A stretch of DNA of 64,000 bases, taken from NCBI RefSeq assembly GCF_019623905.1, contig NZ_CP069370.1, forward strand, positions 682,001 to 746,000. The letters run 5' to 3'. Both the position numbers and the translations under genes were made by a program. Source of the stretch: Neotabrizicola shimadae. GTDB lineage: Bacteria > Pseudomonadota > Alphaproteobacteria > Rhodobacterales > Rhodobacteraceae. Below the pieces are notes generated by a model. The model made no database searches and was not told the origin of the DNA. It was given only the letters and a program-made list of their open reading frames with translations. Below are positions 25,780 to 33,064 of the stretch, one piece after another; the first letter of the stretch is position 1; the number at the start of each line of letters is the position of its first letter.

Positions 25780-26982
25780 ATGACCGACCAACGCCTTCCC
25801 GTCACCGTGCTGTCCGGCTTTCTGGGGGCCGGCAAGACCACGCTTCTGAACCATGTGCTGAACAACCGCGACGGCCTGCGGGTGGCCGTGATCGTGAACG
25901 ACATGTCCGAGGTGAACATCGACGCCGATCTGGTGCGCGAGGGGGCGGGGTTGAGCCGCACCGAGGAGAAGCTGGTGGAAATGACCAACGGCTGCATCTG
26001 CTGCACGCTGCGCGACGACCTCTTGGTCGAGGTGCGGCGGCTGGCCGAGGCGGGGCGGTTCGAGCACCTCCTGATCGAATCGACCGGGATCGCCGAGCCC
26101 CTGCCAGTGGCCGCGACCTTCGACTTCCGCGATGCCGAGGGGCAGAGCCTGGCCGATGTGGCGCGGCTGGACACGATGGTGACGGTGGTGGATGCGGTGA
26201 ACCTGCTGGCCGATTATTCCAGCCACGATTTCCTGGCAGACCGCGGCGAGGTAGCGGGCGAGGGCGACGAGCGCAGCCTTGTGAACCTGCTGACCTACCA
26301 GATCGAGTTCGCCGATGTGATCGTGCTGAACAAGGTGGGCGCGGCAGGCTTTGAGCGCGCGGCGGCGGCGCGGACGATCCTGCGCGCGCTGAACCCCGAG
26401 GCGCGGGTGATCGAGACGGATTTCGGCCGGGTGCCGCCGGGGGCGATCCTGGGGACGGGGCTCTTCGACTTTGACCGGGCGCATATGCATCCGATGTGGG
26501 CGAAGGAATTGTACGGCTTTGGCGACCATGTGCCCGAGACCGAGGAATACGGCATCGCCTCCTTCGTGTACCGGGCCCGGCGGCCGTTCCATCCCGCGCG
26601 GTTGCACCGGGTTCTGAACGGGCCTCTGCCGGGGGTGATCCGCGCGAAGGGGCATTTCTGGATCGCCACGCGGCCCGACTGGGCGGCAGAGTTCTCGCTG
26701 GCCGGGGCAATGTCTTCGGTCTCGCCGCTTGGTCGCTGGTGGGCGGCGGTGCCCGAGGCGCGGCGGCCGGACCATCCCGAGGCGCAGGCGGAGATTGCCC
26801 GGAACTTGCAAGAGCCCTGGGGCGACCGGCGGCAAGAGCTGGTGTTCATCGGCGCGGGGTTGGACCGGGCGGCGATCACGGTGGCGTTGGACGGGGCGCT
26901 GGTCGATGACGAAAGAATGCGGCCCGAACGCTGGTCGCGGCTGGACGATCCCTTCCCGGCCTGGGGGCGGGCGGTGGTCTGA
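25780..26982 (+). CDS. CobW/COG0523 family GTPase, probable zinc metallochaperone
   Basis: 400 residues. G3E GTPase: Walker [17 protein letters not shown] at residues ~10-25, the family metal site CICC within [13 protein letters not shown], then [12 protein letters not shown] and VVLNKVG-like VIVLNKVG, and a C-terminal CobW_C domain ([18 protein letters not shown]). Members of this family deliver zinc or cobalt. The Zur-like palindrome immediately upstream, and no cobalamin genes beside it, favour the zinc-starvation group (ZigA/YciC-like). Followed after 4 bp by a small DUF6525 gene. Confidence 0.9.
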   Translation: MTDQRLPVTVLSGFLGAGKTTLLNHVLNNRDGLRVAVIVNDMSEVNIDADLVREGAGLSRTEEKLVEMTNGCICCTLRDDLLVEVRRLAEAGRFEHLLIESTGIAEPLPVAATFDFRDAEGQSLADVARLDTMVTVVDAVNLLADYSSHDFLADRGEVAGEGDERSLVNLLTYQIEFADVIVLNKVGAAGFERAAAARTILRALNPEARVIETDFGRVPPGAILGTGLFDFDRAHMHPMWAKELYGFGDHVPETEEYGIASFVYRARRPFHPARLHRVLNGPLPGVIRAKGHFWIATRPDWAAEFSLAGAMSSVSPLGRWWAAVPEARRPDHPEAQAEIARNLQEPWGDRRQELVFIGAGLDRAAITVALDGALVDDERMRPERWSRLDDPFPAWGRAVV

Positions 26983-26986
26983 GCCG

Positions 26987-27265
26987 ATGCGGCGCAATCT
27001 GCGCACGGGGCTGAAGGGCCGCCCGCGACCCGACGCGATGCGCAGCTTTGACGGATTGCCGCTCGACCTGCGTCGCTGGCTGGCTGGCGCGGCCCTGCCC
27101 TGGAGCCCGCAATCGGCGCTGCGCATCTGGCAGCGGGCGCTGGCGGAAAGCGGGTCGGTCGAGGCTGCCATCGCGCGACTGGAGGGGACCGAGGCGGCGA
27201 TGCTGCGACGCGATGCGGCGGGCACCTGGGGGCGGGGCCATCCGGCGGGAGAGCCGCGCGGTTGA
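26987..27265 (+). CDS. DUF6525 family small protein
   Basis: 92 residues, basic, without membrane segments or cysteines. The central GLPLDLRRWLAGAALPWSPQSALRIWQRAL and the ending RDAAGTWGRGHPAG (cited in parts: LRRWLAGAALPWSP, RDAAGTWGRGHPAG) match my recollection of DUF6525 proteins found in Rhodobacteraceae. Function unknown. It starts 4 bp after the CobW gene, so it may share zinc-responsive transcription. The next gene, an SDR, begins 53 bp downstream. Confidence 0.72.
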   Translation: MRRNLRTGLKGRPRPDAMRSFDGLPLDLRRWLAGAALPWSPQSALRIWQRALAESGSVEAAIARLEGTEAAMLRRDAAGTWGRGHPAGEPRG

Positions 27266-27318
27266 CAGCCCCCGGCGCCGCGGCTTTGGTGACCGCCGCA
27301 ATGGAACCGGAGGCTGGG

Positions 27319-28050
27319 ATGGGCGATCTGGCAGGCAAGTGCGCACTGGTGACGGGCGGCAACCGCGGCATCGGGCTGGCGGTGGCGCAGGAACTGGCGG
27401 CGCGCGGGGCCGAAGTGACCTTCACCTGCCGCCGCGCCGCGGGCACCACCGCGGCCGGCCCTGCCGCGCGGGGCGTGGTCTGCGAAGCGACCGACACGGT
27501 CGGAATCGAGGCGCTGGTGGCCGAGGGCTTTGACATCGTCGTGAACAATGCCGGGGTGATCGGACCCATCGGGCGCATTGCCGACGTCGCGGTGGACGAC
27601 TGGGCCGGCAACATCGCGGTGAACCTGGTGGGCGCCTATGCCGTGGTGCGCGCGGCGGTGCGGATGATGGAGCCGCGCGGCGGCGGGGTGATCGTCAACC
27701 TGTCCTCGGGTGCGGCCCGGCGGCCGCTGGAAGGCTGGAGCGCCTATTGCGCGGGCAAGGCGGGGCTGGCCATGCTGACCCGCTCGGTCCATCTGGAATA
27801 TGGCGCGGCGGGTATCCGCATCTTCGGCTTTGCGCCGGGCGTGGTGGATACGGGGATGCAGGGCGAAATCCGCGCCTCGGGCATCAATGAAGTGTCGCAG
27901 ATCCCGCGGGCGGCGCTGGCTCCGGCGGAAGAACCCGCCCGGGCGATTGCCTGGCTGTGCGGACCGGCGGCGGCGGCACTGGCCGGGCAGGAGCTGGACG
28001 TGCGCGATGCCGGGCTGCGCGCAGCGGCGGGTCTGCCGCCCTTGCCCTGA
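27319..28050 (+). CDS. Short-chain dehydrogenase/reductase (SDR)
   Basis: 243 residues from MGDLAGKCALVTGG; GGAGG at 27309-27313 supports this ATG over upstream alternatives. Rossmann cofactor loop TGGNRGIGLA, then NNAGVIGPIG, the active-site serine in VNLSSGAARR and YCAGKAGL (Tyr-x3-Lys). A reductase or dehydrogenase using NAD(P)H with unknown alcohol or ketone substrate. The FAH-family gene follows after 68 bp on the same strand and may belong to the same pathway. Confidence 0.9.
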   Translation: MGDLAGKCALVTGGNRGIGLAVAQELAARGAEVTFTCRRAAGTTAAGPAARGVVCEATDTVGIEALVAEGFDIVVNNAGVIGPIGRIADVAVDDWAGNIAVNLVGAYAVVRAAVRMMEPRGGGVIVNLSSGAARRPLEGWSAYCAGKAGLAMLTRSVHLEYGAAGIRIFGFAPGVVDTGMQGEIRASGINEVSQIPRAALAPAEEPARAIAWLCGPAAAALAGQELDVRDAGLRAAAGLPPLP

Positions 28051-28118
28051 CGTTAGGGGGGTGCAGCCGCGGGAGAGGGCGGCTAGTCTGCCGCCCGAAT
28101 CGTGACGGGAGAATGTCG

Positions 28119-28955
28119 ATGAAACTGCTGCGTTATGGGCCGCGCGGGGCCGAGAAGCCGGGTGTGCTGGATGCTGCGGGCCAGATCCGCGATCTTTCGG
28201 GGATCGTGGGCGACATCTCGGGCGAGGTGCTGACGCGGCTTGGCGACCTGAAGCATCTGGACGTCGAAGGCTTGCCGCTGGTGGAGGGCAATCCGCGGTT
28301 GGGCGCCTGCGTGGGCGGGACGGGCAAGTTCATCTGCATCGGGTTGAACTATTCGGACCATGCGGCCGAGACCGGGGCGAAGGTGCCGCCGGAGCCGATC
28401 ATCTTCATGAAGGCGACCTCGGCCATCTGTGGGCCGCATGACCCGATCCTGATCCCGCGCGGGTCGGTCAAGACCGACTGGGAGGTCGAGCTGGGCGTGG
28501 TGATCGGCAAGGCGGCCAAGTATGTGACCGAGGCCGACGCCCTGAACCATGTGGCCGGCTATTGCGTCATTAATGACGTGTCGGAGCGGGCGTTCCAGAC
28601 CGAGCGCTCGGGGCAGTGGACCAAGGGCAAGAGCTGCGACAACTTTGGCCAGACCGGGCCCTGGCTGGTGACGACCGACGAAGTGGCCGATCCGCAGGAC
28701 CTGAAGATGTGGCTGACCGTGAACGGGAAGACCATGCAGGACGGGTCCACCAAGACCATGGTCTATGGGGTGGCGCATCTGGTGTCCTACCTCAGCCAGT
28801 TCTTCACGCTGCATCCGGGCGATATCATCTCGACCGGGACGCCTCCGGGTGTGGGGCTGGGGATGAAGCCACCGACCTTCCTGAAGGCGGGGGATGTGGT
28901 GGAACTGGGGATCGAGGGGCTGGGCAACCAGCGGCAGGTCTGCGTCCAGGACTGA
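28119..28955 (+). CDS. Fumarylacetoacetate hydrolase (FAH) family protein
   Basis: 278 residues. FAH-fold C-domain: FICIGLNYSDHAAETG, then EPIIFMKATSAICGP, metal-binding Glu residues in DWEVELGVVIGK, and GDIISTGTPPGVGLGM. Relatives are ureidoglycolate lyase-like, acylpyruvase, and 2-keto-3-deoxy-L-fuconate or lactonate hydrolases; the family cleaves C-C bonds of diketo acids, but this member's substrate cannot be fixed. The ATG at 28119 lies 8 bp from GGGAG; an ATG two codons earlier is too close. The stop codon abuts repeat copy C with no gap. Confidence 0.88.
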   Translation: MKLLRYGPRGAEKPGVLDAAGQIRDLSGIVGDISGEVLTRLGDLKHLDVEGLPLVEGNPRLGACVGGTGKFICIGLNYSDHAAETGAKVPPEPIIFMKATSAICGPHDPILIPRGSVKTDWEVELGVVIGKAAKYVTEADALNHVAGYCVINDVSERAFQTERSGQWTKGKSCDNFGQTGPWLVTTDEVADPQDLKMWLTVNGKTMQDGSTKTMVYGVAHLVSYLSQFFTLHPGDIISTGTPPGVGLGMKPPTFLKAGDVVELGIEGLGNQRQVCVQD

Positions 28956-29037
28956 GCGTCCGAGCTCGGACGCCTGGTCAGACCAAGGAAAATCAATGGC
29001 TTGCGAGCCCGGATTAACTTGGACTTTACCTTTGGCT
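28956..29037 (+). repeat. Dispersed repeat copy C (palindrome plus tail)
   Basis: The core GCGTCCGAGCTCGGACGC occupies 28956-28973, directly after the TGA of the FAH gene. The tail includes AATCAATGGCTTGC and ATTAACTTGGACTTTAC, matching copies A, B and D. It fills the junction between the convergent FAH and truncated-globin genes, where it may act as a terminator. A further small inverted repeat TGGTC-A-GACCA follows the core. Confidence 0.85.
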
Positions 29038-29039
29038 TC

Positions 29040-29519
29040 TCAGCGAAGGCTCGGCACCGGATGGTCGCGGTCTTCCACGCCCATGCGCAGGCCGCGACCG
29101 ATGCGGTGCGCCAGGGCTGACCAGGCGGCGGCCGTCTCTGGGGCAAGTTCGCGCCGCAGGACGGAATCGAACAGGCCGAGCCAGACATCGAACATCGGGC
29201 TGCGGACATTGCCCGCGGCGCGGTGGACCACCATCGGATTGCCGTCGTAGCTGCGTTCGAAAAGGATCGCATTGCGCCAGAAGCGGGCGATCTTTGCTTC
29301 GTGCGCGGGCCAGTCGGTGACATGCGCGGCAAACACCGGACCCATGCCGGGATGGCTTCGCACAACCGCGTAGAATTCGGCCACCACGGCGTCGATCTGG
29401 TCGGCGGTGATGTCGAAGCGGGGCGGGACGGGGGTGGCGTTTTCAAGCGATCTCATAGGGCCATTTTCTGCCCCTTGATCGGGCGAGGAAACCGGCTCCG
29501 TTGTCGCAGGCTCAGGCAT
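29040..29519 (-). CDS. Group III truncated hemoglobin
   Basis: Up to 159 residues. The 2-on-2 globin core runs from ITADQIDAVVAEFYAVVRSHPGMGPVF through HVTDWPAHEAKIARFWRNAILF and GNPMVVHR (cited in parts), with the proximal histidine likely in the AHEAK or VVHR region. Group III globins bind oxygen or NO; a role in NO or peroxide chemistry is usually proposed. The ATG at 29519 overlaps the stop of the upstream DUF2237 gene (ATGCCTGA), giving coupling; an internal ATG at 29456 gives a 138-residue protein closer to family length, so the start is open. Confidence 0.82.
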   Translation of the reverse strand: MPEPATTEPVSSPDQGAENGPMRSLENATPVPPRFDITADQIDAVVAEFYAVVRSHPGMGPVFAAHVTDWPAHEAKIARFWRNAILFERSYDGNPMVVHRAAGNVRSPMFDVWLGLFDSVLRRELAPETAAAWSALAHRIGRGLRMGVEDRDHPVPSLR

Positions 29520-29880
29520 CGACGGCGTGGGCCTTCAGCAGTTCGAGCGGCACGATGTCCAGCGTGGCGAGATGGGTGGCCTTGAGGCGCACATGGGGGG
29601 CGGCACCTTCCTCGGCCGCCTGAAGGAAGCGGGTGGCGCACAGGCACCAGCGGTCGCCCGGCTTCAGCCCCGCGAAGCCGTATTCCGGGCGAGGGGAGGA
29701 GAGATCGTTGCCGAGGTACTTGGACAGGGCAAGAAACTCGGCCGTCATCAGGGCGCAGACGGTGTGGCGGCCCATGTCGGCGGCGCCCGTATCGCAACAG
29801 CCGTTGCGGTAGAAACCCGTCATGGGCGAGGTGGAGCAGGGTTCGAGCGGGCCGCCGAGCACGTTGATCGAAGGGTCCAT
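29512..29880 (-). CDS. DUF2237 family protein
   Basis: 122 residues. Family features: NVLGGPLEPCSTSPMTGFYRNGCC at the N-terminus (as PLEPCS and GFYRNGCC), DMGRHTVCALMTAEFL, and GLKPGDRWCLCATRF. It is rich in conserved cysteines (at least six), suggesting metal binding or redox function, but no activity is established. Coupled by an 8-base overlap to the truncated globin. About 200 bp of non-coding sequence separates it from the divergent DUF2339 gene. Confidence 0.87.
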   Translation of the reverse strand: MDPSINVLGGPLEPCSTSPMTGFYRNGCCDTGAADMGRHTVCALMTAEFLALSKYLGNDLSSPRPEYGFAGLKPGDRWCLCATRFLQAAEEGAAPHVRLKATHLATLDIVPLELLKAHAVDA

Positions 29881-30079
29881 GATGCGCCTCGCCTGTGTTC
29901 GGGTTCATGGCCAGCATCCGCCTGCGGGGCTGCGTGTGCAAGCCCCGGTGATCAGGCCTGGTAGTCAGGCCCGGTGATCCAGCCCGGTGCTTCCGCGGCG
30001 TTTTGGCGTGACGGGGCGTCGGCCTTGACGCGGCGGTGATGCGGGCGCCTCATGACGCCGACGCAGGGGGAGTGCCGCG

Positions 30080-32890
30080 ATGCTGGAGATCATGGGCGTG
30101 ATCCTTGCCCTGGCTGTGGTGCTGGGGCTTCCGATCACCGTGATTGCGCTGGTCGTCGGCCTGTCGCGGGTGAAGCGGCGCGTCGAGGGGCTGGAACGGC
30201 GGTTGTCGGAGGCCGAGCGGGATCTGGCCGAGACGCGGCGCAGGGTCGTGGTTAAACCGGACACCGCTGCGCCTTTGGTCCCGTCGGTGCCGCCGCCCGC
30301 CACCATTGCGGTGGATGAGCCGGCAAAGGCGGAGGCGCCGCCGCGCGAGGAGGCCGCGCTTGCGGCGGAGGTGGTCGCGGGGCCCTGGTCGGGGATGCGC
30401 CCGCCGCCTGTAAAGCCGCCTGTGGAGCCGCCGGATTCGCTGCCGGAGCCGGAACTGGGACCGGACCGGGCCATCGTGTTCCGCGCCGACCGGGCTTCGG
30501 CCTTGATGGGCTGGCTGCGGATGAACTGGTTCTATGCGGTGTCTGCCGCCTCGCTGGCCCTGGCCGGGATTTTCCTGGTGCAATACGGCATTGAACGCGG
30601 GCTGGTGCCGCCGGGGCTGCGGGTTCTGGCGGCGCTTGGTCTGGGTGCGGTGCTGATCGCGGCGGGCGAGTGGATCCGTCGGCGGTGGGGCGATGCGCCC
30701 GAGGCGAGCACGGCCTATCTGCCTTCGGTGTTTTCCGCGGCGGGTGTGGTGACGCTGTTTGCCGCCGTGCTGGCGGCGCGGCAATTGTACGGGCTGATCG
30801 GGCCGGAAGCGGCGTTGGCCGGGCTGGTGGCGGTGTCCGCCTTGGCCATCGGGCTGGGCTGGCGGCACGGTCCCTTGATGGCGGCGATGGGGCTGTTGGG
30901 TGCGGGGGCTGCGCCCTTCATCGTTTCGGGCAGCGGGCAGGCGGGGGCCTGGCTTTACGGATATTTCGCGGTGATCGCGGCGACCGGGCTGGCGGTGGAT
31001 GCGGTGCGGCGGTGGGCCTGGATCTCGGTGCTTGCCTTGGCCATCGGCTTTGGCGGCGGCTGGCTGGTGCTGCTTGCCGGGGGTGGCACGGTCTGGTTCC
31101 TGGCGATGATGGTGGGGCTGGTGCTGCTGGCGGTGGTGGTGCCGGTGATGCAGGTCGTGCCGCGGCACGAGGGGCCGGCGCTGTTTGGTGCGTCGCAGGG
31201 GAGATGGCCGGTGTTCCCGGTGCGGCTGGCGGCGGGGGCCTTGCTGGTGGCCTCGCTTGGCGTGGTGCTGCAGGTGGGCGGGCCGGCGGGCGAGGCGATG
31301 CTGGCCTTTGCCGTGCTGGGGGGGCTGGCCGTGCTGATGCTGCTGTGGGCCGACCGTGCGCCGGGCCTGACCGGGCTGGCTGTGATGCCGGCCGGCATGT
31401 GGCTGGTCGGGCTTGCGCTGGCCGGCGTGCCGGGGATGCCCCTGGCCGAGCAGTTCCGGGCCGGAGCGATCCTGCTGCGCGCGCCCGAGACGGCGCCGCC
31501 CCTGACGGCGACCTGGCTTCTGGGGCTGGCGGTGGCGATGGCGCTGGCCGCAGGTTGGCGGGCACTGCGGCCGGCGGCAGAGGACGAGTCCTGGGCGGTG
31601 CTGGGGCACAGCGCGGGGGCGGTGGTGCTGGCGCCCATAGCGGTTCTGGTGCTGCACCGGGTCTGGGGACCGGTGGCGGTTCTGGGCGCGGGGGCTTGGG
31701 CCTTTCATGTGATGGCGGTGGCGGTGCTGTGCGCCGGGCTGGCGCTGGCCTTTGCGCGGGCGGATGGCGCGGATCACCGGCGCACCGCCTGGGCGGTGCT
31801 GGCGGCGATGGCGATGATCGCGCTGGCGCTGGTGCTGATGCTGGCCGACACGCCGCTGACGCTGGCCCTGGCCGCGATGGTGGCGGCGGCGGCGGCGCTC
31901 GACCGGCGGTTCCGCCTGCCCGAGATGGGCGTGGCGGTTGTCGCGGGGCTGGCGCTTGTGGGCTGGCGCTTCTGGGGGCCTGTGTCGGAGGGCTGGCTGA
32001 TCGACGCGCCGCTGTCGTCGATCCTTGTGACCTTTGGCGGGGTGCTGACGGCGATTGGCGTGGCTTTGTGGCAGATCGCGCCGCTGGAGCGGCGTGTGGC
32101 GCGCGCGGCGCTGGAGGCTTCGGGGCTGGTGCTGGCGGGGCTTCTGGTCAATGTGCTGGTGGAGCGGTGGCTGCTGTCGGTCTGGGGCGAGGGGGCCTTC
32201 ACCTCGCACTGGCGGTTCACGCTGGCGGCGCTGCCGTGGATTGGCATCGCGCTTGGGCTTTTGCACAAGGGATCGGTCGGGGGCTGGCTGGCCATGTTCC
32301 ACCGCACGCTGGCCGGGGTGATCGGGGCCTGGGCGGCGCTGTTGCTGGGCCTGGGGGTCACTTTGGGCAACCCGCTTTACGGCTTTGTCGGGTCGGATCA
32401 GGAGCGGGTGCTGGGCTGGCCGGTGCTGAGCAGCCTGTTCGTGGGCTATGGCCTGCCGGGGCTGGTGCTGGCGGTGGCGGCCTGGAAGATGCCGCGGCTG
32501 GCGGGACCGGTGCGGATGGGCCTGGGGCTGGCGGGGGTAGGGCTTCTGGCGCTGTGGGCGGGGACCGAGATCCGCCACGTCTGGCAGGGGGCGGGGATCA
32601 GCCTGGGGCGGCCCACGGGGCAGGGCGAGCTGTACAGCTATTCCGTGGCGCTGATCCTGGTGGGGGCGGGGCTTCTGTACCAGTCGGTCGCGGCGCGGTC
32701 GCCCGGATTGCGGCGCGTGGCGACCGGGGTGATCGCGCTGGCGATTGCCAAGGTGTTCCTGGTGGATGCCTCGGGCCTGTCGGGGCTGACGCGGGTGGCG
32801 AGCTTCCTGGGGCTGGGGCTGGCGCTGGCGGGGCTGGCCTGGCTGAACCGCTGGGCGGGGCGGCAGAGCGAAGGGCAGGGCGTGCGATAA
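30080..32890 (+). CDS. DUF2339 family polytopic membrane protein
   Basis: 936 residues. Residues 1-60 give one membrane segment and a short coiled coil (VKRRVEGLERRLSEAERDLA). A Pro/Glu-rich linker follows (to about 145), and then some 25 hydrophobic segments extend to the C-terminus, with AYLPSVFSAAGVVTLFAAVL and a YSYSVALILVGAGLLYQSV stretch near the end. DUF2339 proteins are giant inner-membrane proteins of unknown role. GGGGGAG lies upstream of the ATG. The strongly skewed codon content leaves the opposite strand open for most of its length; that frame is a shadow. Confidence 0.87.
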   Translation: MLEIMGVILALAVVLGLPITVIALVVGLSRVKRRVEGLERRLSEAERDLAETRRRVVVKPDTAAPLVPSVPPPATIAVDEPAKAEAPPREEAALAAEVVAGPWSGMRPPPVKPPVEPPDSLPEPELGPDRAIVFRADRASALMGWLRMNWFYAVSAASLALAGIFLVQYGIERGLVPPGLRVLAALGLGAVLIAAGEWIRRRWGDAPEASTAYLPSVFSAAGVVTLFAAVLAARQLYGLIGPEAALAGLVAVSALAIGLGWRHGPLMAAMGLLGAGAAPFIVSGSGQAGAWLYGYFAVIAATGLAVDAVRRWAWISVLALAIGFGGGWLVLLAGGGTVWFLAMMVGLVLLAVVVPVMQVVPRHEGPALFGASQGRWPVFPVRLAAGALLVASLGVVLQVGGPAGEAMLAFAVLGGLAVLMLLWADRAPGLTGLAVMPAGMWLVGLALAGVPGMPLAEQFRAGAILLRAPETAPPLTATWLLGLAVAMALAAGWRALRPAAEDESWAVLGHSAGAVVLAPIAVLVLHRVWGPVAVLGAGAWAFHVMAVAVLCAGLALAFARADGADHRRTAWAVLAAMAMIALALVLMLADTPLTLALAAMVAAAAALDRRFRLPEMGVAVVAGLALVGWRFWGPVSEGWLIDAPLSSILVTFGGVLTAIGVALWQIAPLERRVARAALEASGLVLAGLLVNVLVERWLLSVWGEGAFTSHWRFTLAALPWIGIALGLLHKGSVGGWLAMFHRTLAGVIGAWAALLLGLGVTLGNPLYGFVGSDQERVLGWPVLSSLFVGYGLPGLVLAVAAWKMPRLAGPVRMGLGLAGVGLLALWAGTEIRHVWQGAGISLGRPTGQGELYSYSVALILVGAGLLYQSVAARSPGLRRVATGVIALAIAKVFLVDASGLSGLTRVASFLGLGLALAGLAWLNRWAGRQSEGQGVR

Positions 32891-32899
32891 GGGGCGGGC

Positions 32900-32928
32900 T
32901 TTACCCTGTGGCGGCGCGCCCTTATAAG
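32900..32928 (+). promoter_or_regulatory. ileS: Candidate promoter of ileS
   Basis: TTTACC (32900-32905), 17 bases, TATAAG (32923-32928): four and five of six consensus bases at optimum spacing. It starts 10 bp after the upstream stop codon, leaving about 130 bases of leader before ileS. Confidence 0.5.
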
Positions 32929-32973
32929 GCCGCCCATGCGACGCATGATTGCGATCAGCTTCCGAATTATCGG

Positions 32974-32999
32974 CCCGGCGTCCTGACGCGGACGCCGGG
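32974..32999 (+). other. Stable stem-loop in the ileS leader
   Basis: CCCGGCGTCC pairs perfectly with GGACGCCGGG around a 6-base loop, 66 bp before the ileS ATG. A second small hairpin follows (33015-33045 region). It may be the terminator of the DUF2339 transcript or a leader element; no T-box features are present. Confidence 0.45.
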
Positions 33000-33064
33000 A
33001 GCCTTGGCCTGCGGATGGCTCCGCGGCCCGACCCGATCCCCTTGTTTCCGAAGGACTGGCCCTC

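Noticed and set aside
32929-33064. Possible T-box or other riboswitch in the ileS leader
   Set aside because: No T-box AGGGTGGNACCGCG-like antiterminator sequence is present, and T-boxes are not expected in Proteobacteria. Only simple hairpins are visible.
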